Shown here in pieces: positions 25,132-33,446 of a stretch of 64,000 nt of DNA. The stretch's first letter is position 1; the number at the start of each line of letters is the position of its first letter. The translations under genes were made by a program, and so were the position numbers. Origin of the DNA: Mesorhizobium sp. B4-1-3. Lineage in GTDB: Bacteria > Pseudomonadota > Alphaproteobacteria > Rhizobiales > Rhizobiaceae. Under the pieces are notes generated by a model. The model saw only the letters and a list, made by a program, of their open reading frames with translations. It was not told the origin of the DNA and made no database searches. The stretch covers positions 91,593 through 155,592 of the forward strand of contig NZ_VFTG01000012.1 in assembly GCF_006439355.1 (NCBI RefSeq), read 5' to 3'.

Positions 25132-26142
25132 ATGTCGAGAGATCACCCGCAAACATTGTCCCGAAGGCAAGTTATGGCTGCGGCGGGAGTCGGAATAGCG
25201 GCCGGAGTCGCGGGGTCGGCCAGCGCGCAGCAGACAAGCACCAAGCCAATAGAGGACGGACCAGCCATGCGAGATCCCCGCTCGAAATATCCGAAGCCGC
25301 CTTTCGAAGCGCAGACCCAGCCCTGGCCCGGTCTGGCGCGTGACATGAAACCGAAGCCGGACCACGGGGAGGTGAGCTACAAAGGATCAGGGCGGCTTTC
25401 GGGACGCAAGGCTCTAATCACAGGCGGAGATTCCGGCATGGGGCGGGCTGCTGCTATAGCCTATGCGCGCGAGGGGGCGGACGTCGCGATCAATTACTAC
25501 CCGTCGGAAGAGCCCGACGCGAGCGAGGTGATCCAGCTTATACGCGGTGCCGGCAGAACCGGCGTGGCGCTTCCAGGCGATCTGCGTGACGAACGCTTTT
25601 GCCAGAGACTTGTGGCGGATGCCGTGCAGCAGCTCGAGGGCCTCGACATCGTCGTTTGTAATGCCGGCAGACAGCAGGCGAAGCCTTCCATTCTCGACAT
25701 CACGAGCGAGGAATTCGATGCCACGATGAAAACCAACATCTACGCGCCGTTCTGGATCATCAAGACGGCGCTGCCACACCTGAAGCCAGGTTCCTGTATA
25801 ATCGGCACGACGTCGGAACAGGCCTACGATCCTTCGCCCGAGCTCTACGACTATGCGCAGACGAAAGCCGCGACGATGAATTACGTCAAGTCGCTGGCAA
25901 AGCAGCTCGGACCGAAGGGCATCCGCGTCAACGGTGTGGCGCCTGGGCCGATCTGGACACCGCTCCAGATAAGCGGCGGCGCGTCTGAGGAGAAGTACAA
26001 GAAATTCGGCAGCACCACCGTGCTGGAGCGGCCCGGCCAGCCCGCCGAATTGGCTTCCATCTACGTCCAGTTGGCGGCCGACGATGCAAGCTTCGCAACC
26101 GGGAATATATACGGATCCGGCGGTGGCCAAGGACAACCGTGA
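25132..26142 (+). CDS. SDR-family oxidoreductase with Tat-like leader (YghA-type)
   Basis: A 336-residue short-chain dehydrogenase. The leader LSRRQVMAAAGVGIAAG, ending near SASAQQ, looks like a twin-arginine signal, so the enzyme is probably periplasmic, which is unusual for an SDR. The cofactor site is ITGGDSGMGRAAA, the NAG motif is VVCNAGRQQ, the catalytic tyrosine and lysine lie in YDYAQTKAA, and APGPIWTPL follows. The closest known group is the E. coli YghA/glucose-ribitol dehydrogenase type, often induced by stress. The ATG at 25132 has an AGGAG site 7 bases upstream. It stands alone between a decayed methyltransferase and two gene relics. Confidence 0.88.
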   Translation: MSRDHPQTLSRRQVMAAAGVGIAAGVAGSASAQQTSTKPIEDGPAMRDPRSKYPKPPFEAQTQPWPGLARDMKPKPDHGEVSYKGSGRLSGRKALITGGDSGMGRAAAIAYAREGADVAINYYPSEEPDASEVIQLIRGAGRTGVALPGDLRDERFCQRLVADAVQQLEGLDIVVCNAGRQQAKPSILDITSEEFDATMKTNIYAPFWIIKTALPHLKPGSCIIGTTSEQAYDPSPELYDYAQTKAATMNYVKSLAKQLGPKGIRVNGVAPGPIWTPLQISGGASEEKYKKFGSTTVLERPGQPAELASIYVQLAADDASFATGNIYGSGGGQGQP

Positions 26143-26216
26143 GAAAACGGTGCGGGCAGCGCCGATCTCGGCGCCGCCTTCTTCCGCTTGAGAGTTCTCA
26201 GCGGACCCAGAGAGTC

Positions 26217-26414
26217 TCAATAGTTGCCGTTGTAATACCGGTCGTCGCAGGGTGCGGTGTAGATGCGCCCGTAGCGGTCCTGATAGCGGCAGAGCTGGCC
26301 GCGTCGCTCCGTCGGGGTGGTGGCGGAGCCAATGACAGCGCCGAGAAGAGCGCCGCTGGCGGTACCAATCACCGTGCTCTTACGATTCCCCCCGCGAGAT
26401 TTACCCAGAGGTCC
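26217..26414 (-). pseudogene. C-terminal remnant of a glycine-zipper surface protein
   Basis: A 65-codon open stretch with no start codon. It reads STVIGTASGALLGAVIGSA, then CRYQDRYGRIYTAPCDDRYY and a stop. The GxxxG-type zipper followed by a Tyr/Arg/Asp-rich tail is typical of small rhizobial outer-membrane glycine-zipper proteins. An in-frame TGA lies directly upstream at 26415-26417, so the signal peptide and N-terminal part are gone. Its 5' end overlaps the broken 5' end of the oppositely oriented ParB-like relic, which marks a deletion junction. Confidence 0.6.
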
Positions 26415-26854
26415 TCAGTCTGCTGAGGGATTGCACGGGGCCGGCAGCGCTTTTCGCATCGCTGCGAGCAGTGCTTCCGGTCCGGCAAATAGAGATTGCG
26501 CGCTTGATGATTGCCAGAGGGCCGGTCAGTCTCAACTACGTGAAGATGCCCGCCGCTCTCACGCAACGTTCGCTCCTGGTTGAAGATATCCGTCCGCAAC
26601 CTGAGCTCGCGAGCCTTTCCGAAGATCGGAGGGCAGAAATGGAGTGTGATTTGGCAAACCTTACCCGCGCATTTTTGACTGCGCTCGGCCGGCGCGGACC
26701 AGCGAACCTGGAACTCGTGGCCGCCCGCCGCTATTTTGACCGGCTGATGGATAATTCCAGGGTGGTGCGGTATCTGGCACGCAATTTCCTTGGGCGCTTT
26801 GAAGACTTTCACAATCTGGCCGTGGTATCCGGGCAGGCTGCTCTACCGGCCTAA
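26393..26854 (+). pseudogene. C-terminal fragment of a RepB/ParB-type partition protein
   Basis: From about 26393 the frame reads REIYPEVLSLLRD, then LPVRQIEIARLMIA, NLTRAFLTALG, NLELVAARRYFDRLMDNSRVVRYLARN. This matches the C-terminal half of the RepB-like ParB proteins common on rhizobial plasmids and islands (PEV-LLKD, RQIE-AELM, NARVVRYL motifs). The N-terminal ParB nuclease fold is missing and no proper start exists; the GTG at 26471 is internal to the homologous region. It overlaps xthA by 12 bases at its end. It is a relic, not a functional partition protein. Confidence 0.65.
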
Positions 26855-27616
26855 GTCGATCCAGGCGGGTGCGTGATCACTCGGCTTTTCCCACCCACGG
26901 GTCTCGACATCGACACCGGCGGCCACAATGACCTCGGCGAGGGAGGGACTTACAAGCAAATGGTCCATGCGCAGGCCGGAGCTTCGATCGTAGCCGCCGC
27001 GATAGGAGAAGTTCCAGTAGGTATAGATGCCCTTGCCTGGATGGATCCGACGCATCGCATCCACCCAACCCAGATCCAGCATGCGAGCGTAGGCGTTCCT
27101 GCTTTCCGGGAAGAAGACGGCGTCACCCAACCAGCGGCGAGGTACTACGGCATCTATCTCGGTGGGGACGACGTTGTAGTCACCACAAAGCACGGTGCGC
27201 TCGCCAAGGAGCGATTGGCTGTAGCTGACGAGACGCTCGAACCAGCGCAGCTTGTAATCGAATTTGGGGCCTGGCGCCGGGTTGCCGTTCGGGAGGTAGA
27301 TGCAACCCACGATCAGTCCGTCGATCTCAGCCTCCAGATATCGGCTGTGCGTGTCGTCGGGATCGCCAGGCAAGCCACGGCGACGCTCGACCGGATCCCT
27401 CCCTCGCGCCAACACCGCCACCCCGTTGTAGGATTTCTGGCCATGCCAGATCGCGCCAAACCCCGCGTCCCGTATTGCTTCGACGGGAAATTTCTCGTCG
27501 GACGTTTTCAGTTCCTGAAGGCAGACCACGTCATAGTCAGTCTCGGCCAGCCACTTCAGGAGCACCGGCAGCCGGCCGTTGACACCGTTGACGTTGAACG
27601 TCGCGATCCGCGTCAC
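26843..27616 (-). CDS. xthA: Exodeoxyribonuclease III
   Basis: A 257-residue AP endonuclease/exonuclease III that cuts at abasic sites and removes 3' blocks in base-excision repair. Catalytic motifs are intact: IATFNVNGVNGR at the N-terminus, LQELK, CGDYNVVPTEID, and the closing GLRMDHLLVSP and SDHAPAWIDL. Length is normal. The GTG start at 27616 has an AAGGAAAAC site; a longer in-frame reading to 28057 runs through the neighbouring VOC gene and is not coding. A second, broken copy of this gene lies at 35938-36165. In rhizobia extra copies are often plasmid- or island-borne, so this may be an accessory rather than the housekeeping copy. Confidence 0.93.
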   Translation of the reverse strand: MTRIATFNVNGVNGRLPVLLKWLAETDYDVVCLQELKTSDEKFPVEAIRDAGFGAIWHGQKSYNGVAVLARGRDPVERRRGLPGDPDDTHSRYLEAEIDGLIVGCIYLPNGNPAPGPKFDYKLRWFERLVSYSQSLLGERTVLCGDYNVVPTEIDAVVPRRWLGDAVFFPESRNAYARMLDLGWVDAMRRIHPGKGIYTYWNFSYRGGYDRSSGLRMDHLLVSPSLAEVIVAAGVDVETRGWEKPSDHAPAWIDLGR

Positions 27617-27645
27617 AATGTTTTCCTTACGTGGAGTGCACTGCT

Positions 27646-28011
27646 TCAGGCATCTGCGGCGAAGGCTACGGCTTCGACATTGTGGCCGTCCGGGTCGAGC
27701 ACAAAAGCTGCATAATAATCCGGTGCGTATTGGGCGCGAATGCCAGGCGCGCCATTGTCGCGACCTCCGGCGGCGAGGCCTGCCTTGTAGAACGAGTGCA
27801 CCATAGCGCGGGAGCCGGCTCGGAACGCTATGTGGATAGGTGCAGGAGGGGGACCGAATGCCCCTATCCAGAGACGACCGGCGTGGCCACCCAACATTGC
27901 CCAGCCCTCTCCAGATTCGAGCACGCCAAGATCGAGAGGGGCGAGCACTGCTTTGTAAAAGGCGAGCGATTTTTCTAAATTCCCGACGTTGAAGCCGATG
28001 TGGTCGAACAT
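27646..28011 (-). CDS. VOC-family (glyoxalase/dioxygenase fold) protein
   Basis: A 121-residue single-domain protein of the vicinal oxygen chelate superfamily: FDHIGFNVGNLEKSLAFYKAVLAPL at the start and YYAAFVLDPDGHNVEAV at the end. The histidine near the N-terminus and the glutamate in HNVEAV correspond to metal ligands used in this fold. I start it at ATG 28011; the in-frame start at 28035 adds 8 residues. It lies 29 bases upstream of xthA on the same strand and may be co-transcribed. The substrate is unknown; lactoylglutathione-lyase-like proteins of this size often act in detoxification. Confidence 0.88.
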   Translation of the reverse strand: MFDHIGFNVGNLEKSLAFYKAVLAPLDLGVLESGEGWAMLGGHAGRLWIGAFGPPPAPIHIAFRAGSRAMVHSFYKAGLAAGGRDNGAPGIRAQYAPDYYAAFVLDPDGHNVEAVAFAADA

Positions 28012-28080
28012 GCTCCGATCCTCTGATTGACCCAACCTGGTAGCGCTTCAGTTTCAATTGCCGCTTCTATTGGCGAGTTG

Positions 28081-28644
28081 TCACTTGAGCGTCTGACGGT
28101 CATCCACCTCTTCAATCTTGTCCAGAACCGCCTCCGGCGCCACATCGCGCTTGAGTTCCTTGAGCTCGTGATCCGCATCGGTATCTATGTTCAGACGCTT
28201 GGCAATCTCCTCCACCAGCTTGATAAGCTTGGTGGTTTCGTGCTCGTTAAGCAGACTGACCTGCAGATCGAGGTCTGCCCTGGAATTGTCCTCCGCAGTC
28301 ATTCGGTTCTGATTGATCAGCACGAAGGTCGAGAGAAAGATGGCCTCGACCGAGGCGAACATAGCCAAGATGACCAGTGACGGGTCCCAGGGTCTGATAA
28401 AGCTCAGGATGCCGAGATTGAGGACGATCCAGATCCCGAAGAAGACAATATGCAAGTAGACGAAGACCATGCTTCCGGCGAAGCCGCTTATCGCTGCGGC
28501 CGCGCGCTCCTCCAGCGATGCGGCCGTAGCTTCTCGTTTCCGCCTCTCGATCAGCGCCTCAATGTTTCTCGCCAGGGCAGGGGCAAGGCCTTCCGGCGCC
28601 GGCTTGGTTGGCGTGAAGTGACCGTTGCTTTTCGATGCTGCCAT
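28081..28644 (-). CDS. DUF1003 membrane protein
   Basis: A 187-residue protein with two predicted membrane helices (AAAISGFAGSMVFVYLHIVFFGIWIVLNL and PSLVILAMFASVEAIFLSTFVLI). Between and after them are the DUF1003 features: the WDP motif in FIRPWDPSLVIL, and then QNRMTAEDNSRADLDLQVSLLNEHE. The tail is a charged alpha-helix. The family is common in soil bacteria and of unknown function. I use ATG 28644; an in-frame start at 28767 would add 41 residues without family similarity. It lies 69 bases upstream of the VOC gene on the same strand. Confidence 0.85.
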   Translation of the reverse strand: MAASKSNGHFTPTKPAPEGLAPALARNIEALIERRKREATAASLEERAAAAISGFAGSMVFVYLHIVFFGIWIVLNLGILSFIRPWDPSLVILAMFASVEAIFLSTFVLINQNRMTAEDNSRADLDLQVSLLNEHETTKLIKLVEEIAKRLNIDTDADHELKELKRDVAPEAVLDKIEEVDDRQTLK

Positions 28645-28825
28645 CCGTCCAATCCAGTCTCTTCCGGCTAGCCAGCCTAACTCGCCGATCGGCAATTCGC
28701 TCCATTGAGGGTTCTCAGATGGCAAATCTTGGCAGAATGCTCCTGTCTGAGATCGCGGCCGCGTCACACCGGGTTGTCTCTTGCACCGGCGTTGTGCTTG
28801 GCCCAGCCCGGCCTATTTATAGGAT

Positions 28826-29446
28826 ATGCCCGGGCGCCGAAAAACCGAACCGACCGCCAAATTAATGGCTGAGTGGCCGCTATCGCCGGCGGCGACTCTG
28901 GGATCGTCCATGCGGGCGAGGGGCATTTTCCTCGAGATACGCGCCCGCCTTCCTGCATCCTTGAGAAAGCTGCTTCACATCGAATCCCGAGTGCTCACCT
29001 TGCGCCTGCCGGAGGGCGTCGATGCCGATGTACAAGCGGCAGCGGCCATCGTATCCAAGACCATGATCGACATCGAAGACCTTCCGGTCATCCCCCGCGA
29101 AGTCGAGGACATCCTGACGATCTCGTCTGGCGAGCGGCACCGCTGGCTGAAGGCCGGTCGGCTGCAGAGCGCGGGGACCAGAACGGTGAAGCTTCGCGGT
29201 CGCGCTCGGAAGATCACCTTCCATGTTTTTGATCCGCGCCACATAGAGGATGTGCTTGACCGCGACCTGGTCAGCGTTTGGCGCGAGGAAGACGCCGCCA
29301 CCCGCGCCGAGAACCGGCGACGCGCTGCCGCAAAGGCGGCATTGAAGCGCGCGCAGAAAAAGAGCAGCGGAGCCGCAAGTCATACCCATGACGAGGCGGG
29401 CCTCAGAGGCTGGGAAGATTTCGATATGGACGGGCTTTTGCGCTGA
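28826..29446 (+). CDS. Hypothetical protein with excisionase-like central segment
   Basis: A 206-residue protein I cannot assign. The central part (PREVEDILTISSGERHRWLKAGRLQSAGTRTV) has the rhythm of a MerR/excisionase-type DNA-binding segment: a helix, then a wing, then a basic strand. It is followed by FDPRHIEDVLDRDLVSVWREED and a long alanine/arginine/lysine helix (RRRAAAKAALKRAQKK) suited to nucleic-acid contact. The ATG at 28826 has only a weak AGGAT site; ATGs at 28865 and 28910 are alternatives. It diverges from the DUF1003 gene. Coding bias and lack of competing frames support a real gene, probably mobile-element associated. Confidence 0.6.
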   Translation: MPGRRKTEPTAKLMAEWPLSPAATLGSSMRARGIFLEIRARLPASLRKLLHIESRVLTLRLPEGVDADVQAAAAIVSKTMIDIEDLPVIPREVEDILTISSGERHRWLKAGRLQSAGTRTVKLRGRARKITFHVFDPRHIEDVLDRDLVSVWREEDAATRAENRRRAAAKAALKRAQKKSSGAASHTHDEAGLRGWEDFDMDGLLR

Positions 29447-29800
29447 CTCGTTGCGGGTGGCGATGATGGGCTATTCGCAACATGCATTGCGGCTACCGAA
29501 GTGCGATGGCGTAGACTGAAGAGCGTGTCACCGGCCGCTGTTGCAGCAGCGGACTATCCCTTCGTCGAGAAGACTAATTCGAGTTAAGCGGCGAGATCTT
29601 GCTCACGTCGAATCCAGTGGATTCATTGAATAACCCATCCCGAGCGTTTTAGACTTCGGTCGGTTCCATACCTTCCAATCGCCGAACCCGACGCTCCTTC
29701 GGGCTCGGGATTTAGCCCTAGGGGGACACACGTCACCATCCTGCTTCCTTGATGCTTTGCCTTCCCTTAAAATCGCTATCGGACACAGAGGAGTTCCGCC
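29447..29800. other. Gene-free spacer upstream of the DUF6494 gene
   Basis: No coding frame of note in these 354 bases. A weak GC-rich fold occurs around 29686-29710 (CCCGA pairing with TCGGG over a 13-base loop). A good ribosome site (GAGGAG) ends the stretch. It probably holds the promoter of the small gene that follows. Confidence 0.4.
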
Positions 29801-29992
29801 ATGAGCGAAGATGCCTTCAACATGTCGATTCGCAAGTTTCTGAAGGAAGTCGGCGTCACCTCCCAGCGTAAGATAGAGGAGACGGTGCGCGAACGGCAAA
29901 TCGGCGGCAAGAAGTTGAAGGTCCGCATGACTCTGACGGCGGAAGGCACCGTCCTCAACCACGTGGTGGACGGCGAGATCGAACTTCCGTGA
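29801..29992 (+). CDS. DUF6494-family small protein
   Basis: A 63-residue protein. It opens with SEDAFNMSIRKFLKEVGVTSQRKIEE and ends with LTAEGTVLNHVVDGEIELP. The family is short, highly conserved in alpha- and betaproteobacteria and of unknown function. The GAGGAG ribosome site is 7 bases before the ATG. The domain pattern, an N-terminal helical part and a C-terminal beta pair (KVRMTL and HVVDGEIE), suggests a small binding protein. No operon partner is evident on this strand. Confidence 0.85.
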   Translation: MSEDAFNMSIRKFLKEVGVTSQRKIEETVRERQIGGKKLKVRMTLTAEGTVLNHVVDGEIELP

Positions 29993-30168
29993 GAGTGGCG
30001 AAGTCGTCCGGCCGAACCGACAGCGTTTGCAGCGGCGCGGCGTCCAACCCCCGGTTATATTGGATGGAAGAGGGGCGGCCGAGGTCCCACATACGCCCCT
30101 GACGCGGCGTTTCGCTCCGGCACGTTTGGTCGCAAGCTGGGCCTGATGAAGGGGTCCTTCCGCGCCCT

Positions 30169-30465
30169 TCACAAGAGGTCTGCGTTGCTGATCTTTGGCC
30201 CAGTCATCCACGGCGGTGCTGTGGGTACGTCCTCAATCACGCCAACCTTGCTGGCCCAAATCGTAAAGGCCTTGTGCGCGGCCTCGACTGGTTTGCGACC
30301 GTCATAAGCCGCGTAGCACGCTTCGCAGGCCGCCGCATGGAGCAGGCCACGTCTCTCCACAGGCCATTCTTCCAAAAACTCAATGGCATCCATCACGCAG
30401 TCGATCTTTTGGACGTAGCCATTCTCCCCTACGAAAACCGGCTGCTTGAAAGCATCGCCGTCCAT
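30169..30465 (-). CDS. DUF982 domain protein
   Basis: A 98-residue protein of the DUF982 family, small proteins present in many copies in rhizobia, often on plasmids and islands. The recognisable core is the early FVGENGYVQKIDCVMDAIEFL and RRGLLHAAACEACYAAYDGRKPVEAAHKAFTIWA. The start ATG at 30465 has an AGGGAGGTC site upstream. Function is unknown. The copy lies just downstream (on its strand) of a decayed debranching-enzyme relic. This is consistent with an island-type setting. Confidence 0.87.
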   Translation of the reverse strand: MDGDAFKQPVFVGENGYVQKIDCVMDAIEFLEEWPVERRGLLHAAACEACYAAYDGRKPVEAAHKAFTIWASKVGVIEDVPTAPPWMTGPKISNADLL

Positions 30466-30666
30466 AGTGACCTCCCTTCAACAACTGACCCCTTTGGTCG
30501 TTTCCGCAGATGCGCTGGTAATATTCGAACACCTGCACGCCCCGCTGGAGACCAAGAGAAGAGATTGGAAGTAGCTCTTTTCGATTCAAGAGGAGCCCGC
30601 GCGACCTCACCAGCAGCACCTGAATGCCACCGCGAGCATCGATGTCAGGCCCTGCTGTCCCGGTTG

Positions 30667-31056
30667 CTAAGAGCGAACGACCAGCGGCACAAGGCCCTCG
30701 TGCTGTTTGCCGAGATAGCAGACGATACGGTCGTCGACGCGCTGGAAACTGAGGTCGAGCTTCGCCTCGCCCACGGCTAAGTGCTGGATGACGATGTTGT
30801 CGATGCTTATCGGCAACCGTGGCCGTTCGACATTGATCTCGCTTCCAACCATCGATGCGGATCCCCAGGCAGGCCTGCAGCATCATAAACGCAGAACCAG
30901 CCAACCATGCCTGCGGCAGACAGGCGACGGAATAGGCAATCGGCGCATCCCCGATTGCCCGCGTAAGGCCGCAGAGCAGCTCCGGAAGCCGCATATTGAA
31001 CCGGACCGCGCCTCGAACATGCCGCTCATAAGCTTCACGACGCTGGTGCGCTCCTG
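30667..31056 (-). pseudogene. C-terminal remnant of an amylo-alpha-1,6-glucosidase-type debranching enzyme
   Basis: Three pieces in three frames join into one C-terminus. Reading leftwards from 31056 they are TSVVKLMSGMFEA, then (shift near 31015) VRFNMRLPELLCGLTR and VACLPQAWLAGSAFMMLQACLGIRIDG, then (shift near 30850) INVERPRLPISIDNIVIQHLAVGEAKLDLSF to the stop at 30667. The LPEL(F/L)CG and PQAW(A/S)AG-F-LLQ motifs are diagnostic of the rhizobial glycogen-debranching N-terminal-domain family of about 700-740 residues. About 125 residues remain, with two frameshifts and a stop at the upstream end. Not functional. Confidence 0.7.
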
Positions 31057-31438
31057 CTAGCGGGCTAGCCCGGCGGCACAGGGCCGATAACCGGCTGTTT
31101 CTCCGCCGGCGATCCCAGAAGGTCTCTGCTCGCGGTCTGACAGGCCGGTCGCGTTCTCGGAGTGTGTCAGCACCTTTCGTGACAAGTAGGCGGCTCTATC
31201 TCACCCGCGAATCCGGGAGCGATATTGGAGTGCGAACTGTCACGGGCGCCTCGATCGTCGGGCTGCGGATGCGTGGACGACTGCCCGACATGCGCCCGCC
31301 GTCGATGATCGGCTACGGCTCATAACATTGAGCTCCGTTCTCTTACGGACGTTTGGCGCCTCGATAGCCGCTGCTTCATAGCAGCCACGGGACGCTGTCA
31401 GCTGTCAAATCTCGCCCGGTGCGCTCTGCGGCTTGCGG
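31057..31438. other. Gene-free stretch between two relics
   Basis: No frame in these 382 bases resembles a known protein, including earlier parts of the debranching enzyme. Short frames in several directions are interrupted. It lies between the debranching-enzyme relic and an IS21-type transposase fragment, so it may be highly decayed insertion debris. Confidence 0.35.
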
Positions 31439-31560
31439 TTGCGCGGGGACAATGTTCTGGTGCTGGGCCGCAAGCCGGACGCGCTGCGCAACCGTGCGCC
31501 ATTCCACGACTGGACGCTGCCCTTGGCGGTCGAACAGGTGCAGCGCGGACTGCGGCCCGC
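31439..31560 (+). pseudogene. Probable IS21-family transposase (IstA) C-terminal fragment
   Basis: The frame reads LRGDNVLVLGRKPDALRNRAPFHDWTLPLAVEQVQRGL. The segment RKP-ALRN-APF-DW-LP--(L/M)--V-R-L resembles the region near the end of IstA transposases (RKPGALRNGAPFKDW). Only about 40 codons remain, and the surrounding sequence does not continue the similarity. No terminal inverted repeats were found. The reading frame runs on into the AraC gene without a stop, which explains the apparently longer reading there. Confidence 0.4.
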
Positions 31561-31648
31561 CGCGTTGCTGCGGGCCACATTTCCCTCTATGGTCCAGCGG
31601 CGTCGAGCCGCCAATGTCATATGTGGACGTATCCCGGGTGAACCTCTG

Positions 31649-32674
31649 ATGGAGCCCTCAAATGCACCGGTGCCGCATTCTGTGCTCGATACGCGGGGCA
31701 TGCCTGGCACGCAAGCCTTCGCCTTTTGGCAGGACCATATAGGGTCGCAATACGACTTGCGGACGCCCAGGGAAATTCCAAAAGCCTTCAACGCGCGCGT
31801 GGATTTCTGGCACCTCGAAAGCGCGCTCCTCGGCACGTTCCAAGGGCCGGCTCAGGATTGGAGCCGATCCCGCGCGTGCATCGGGCGCGATGGCATGGAC
31901 AGCTTTCATCTGCTGGTTTTTCGTGGGGGCTGGAGCGCTCCGCACGGCGGCGGAGTGCCGGTTGGTCCCGGCGATATCCTCGTCTGTGATATGGCGCAAC
32001 CGCTCTACATGCACGGGGGAGACAATGAATTGCTTACCCTCGTCTTGCCGCGCCATCAGCTGGCGCCCCATCTTCACGTGCCGGACGAGCATCATCTGCA
32101 TCTGCTGCGGTCGGCCGATCCCCTGGCGACGCTCCTGAAGGACCACCTGTCAAACCTGCTAGGGCATCTGCCCAACATGTCGCTGGAACAGGCCAGGGCG
32201 GCCATACCCGCCACCGTGCACCTGACTGCGGCCGCCCTCAATGGCACGATAAGAGACGAGCAACTCGGCAGCGTCCGCATGGCGATGACCGAGCGGATAT
32301 GCCGCTATATCGATGCATGTATTCTCGACAGCGGCTTGAGCCCCGAGTCAATTGCCCGCCAATTCGGCATGACGAGGCGCAATCTCGGCCATCTGTTTGA
32401 ATTCTCCGGCGGCGTCGCTGCCTACATAAGGCGTAAGCGTCTGTCGCTGGCTCATGCGAGATTGAGGCGCTCGGCGAGAAGCGGGCAGTCGATCGAGGAC
32501 ATCGCCCAAGCGCATGGGTTTAACCATTATCGCAGTTTTTCCCTCGCCTATCGCAAACAATTCGGGACCTCGCCGCGGGAAACGCGTGCGCAGGCCCTCA
32601 AGGGAACGGTGCTTTCCACGGACGCCAATGGCAGGCTGTCGCCTTGGGCGCAATGGCTCAAAGATTTGAAATAG
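31649..32674 (+). CDS. AraC-family transcriptional regulator
   Basis: A 341-residue regulator. The N-terminal 200 residues look like the AraC-binding-like (cupin) domain with FWQDHIG and DSFHLLVFRGG. The C-terminal AraC domain has both helix-turn-helix units: SPESIARQFGMTRRNLGHLFEFSGGVAAYIRRKRL, then SIEDIAQAHGFNHYRSFSLAYRKQFGTSPRE. I start it at ATG 31649; the frame is open further upstream but there it encodes an IS21-like fragment. A pair of 14-base direct repeats spaced by 22 bases lies 105 bases after the gene, before the trimeric autotransporter. That layout suits an AraC-type site, so this regulator may control the adhesin. Confidence 0.9.
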   Translation: MEPSNAPVPHSVLDTRGMPGTQAFAFWQDHIGSQYDLRTPREIPKAFNARVDFWHLESALLGTFQGPAQDWSRSRACIGRDGMDSFHLLVFRGGWSAPHGGGVPVGPGDILVCDMAQPLYMHGGDNELLTLVLPRHQLAPHLHVPDEHHLHLLRSADPLATLLKDHLSNLLGHLPNMSLEQARAAIPATVHLTAAALNGTIRDEQLGSVRMAMTERICRYIDACILDSGLSPESIARQFGMTRRNLGHLFEFSGGVAAYIRRKRLSLAHARLRRSARSGQSIEDIAQAHGFNHYRSFSLAYRKQFGTSPRETRAQALKGTVLSTDANGRLSPWAQWLKDLK

Positions 32675-32779
32675 CGCGGGCCTCCTTCCGATGTTTCCGA
32701 CCTCCGCAGGCGAATCGGCTCCCTCCTCACTGGTGGGTCCGCTGCCGGGCAGACTCCAGAGAGTTCCCGATAGAATTCG

Positions 32780-32815
32780 TTCCTGAATTTTCCGGCTTGC
32801 TTTCCTGAATTTTCC
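32780..32815. promoter_or_regulatory. Tandem 14-bp direct repeats, 22-bp period
   Basis: TTCCTGAATTTTCC occurs twice, exactly, starting at 32780 and 32802. A two-helical-turn spacing of direct repeats is the arrangement AraC-type dimers recognise. The site lies between an AraC-family gene and the adhesin gene, so it is a candidate operator for that regulator. Confidence 0.5.
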
Positions 32816-33206
32816 TATTTGAAAGCACCGCGTCATCCGGCCTGTTCAGACGGCCCGTCCTCCCCCAACGTTTCTCTCGAACGCCGCTGCGCTCCCTTGC
32901 CGGAGCCTTAGCCGTTTCCGTTCCGCTGCGTGCGGACCGGCCAATGAACCGAGGGGCTGGACGGATGCAATCCAATACATCGCGCAAAGACCGGCCGCAT
33001 CCGGCGAGGCGCGCTTCTGTTTCCTCCCGACACTTTCGAGAGCGCAGATGGGCGATTCAGCAATGGGGGTGACGATGGCGCACAGGTTCCGTTCGATCGA
33101 GGCGTGGGCAGGCACCGCAGGGGAAGCCGGCGCGCGGGAGCGGCGGCTTCCCGGCGCGCCGCCGGGCCTGTCCCTGGCGGCGGGGTTTCCCGCCGGCATG
33201 GCCGCG

Positions 33207-33228
33207 CCAGCGCCTCGCGAGGCGCTGG
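33207..33228. repeat. Perfect 22-bp palindrome
   Basis: CCAGCGCCTC is followed directly by GCGAGGCGCTGG, making a perfect 22-base inverted repeat with no spacer. It lies 219 bases before the adhesin start. It could form a cruciform or mRNA hairpin, or be a dimeric protein site. No T-run follows. Confidence 0.6.
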
Positions 33229-33446
33229 CCGAGTTCATTTGCATGTCGACCGACGGCCCCGGGCAGGGCGCGCAAGCGCTATCAAATTCGTCGTATCTCC
33301 TCCGAGTGGAGGATGTGAGACGTGCCGCAGCTCCGGGACAAAGAGATGTGGATTCTGTTCTTGGTCGTGGGACCGACGATCTCCGATCGGAGCGGGCAAA
33401 GGGCCGCTCCGCCCGAAAACGCGGCGGCTTGTCGTTCGAGGGGATC

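Larger units (their letters stand above)
32675..33446. other. Long leader region before the trimeric autotransporter
   Basis: This 772-base stretch has two 14-base direct repeats (32780-32793 and 32802-32815) and a perfect 22-base palindrome (33207-33228). An open frame in phase with the adhesin runs from 33048 but has no recognisable domain, so I treat it as non-coding. No transposase or RNA gene was recognised. Confidence 0.4.

Noticed and set aside
33048..33446. In-frame upstream extension of the adhesin gene by 133 codons
   Set aside because: It has no domain and would bury the clear signal peptide at residues 1-37 of the shorter form, so the start at 33447 was preferred.
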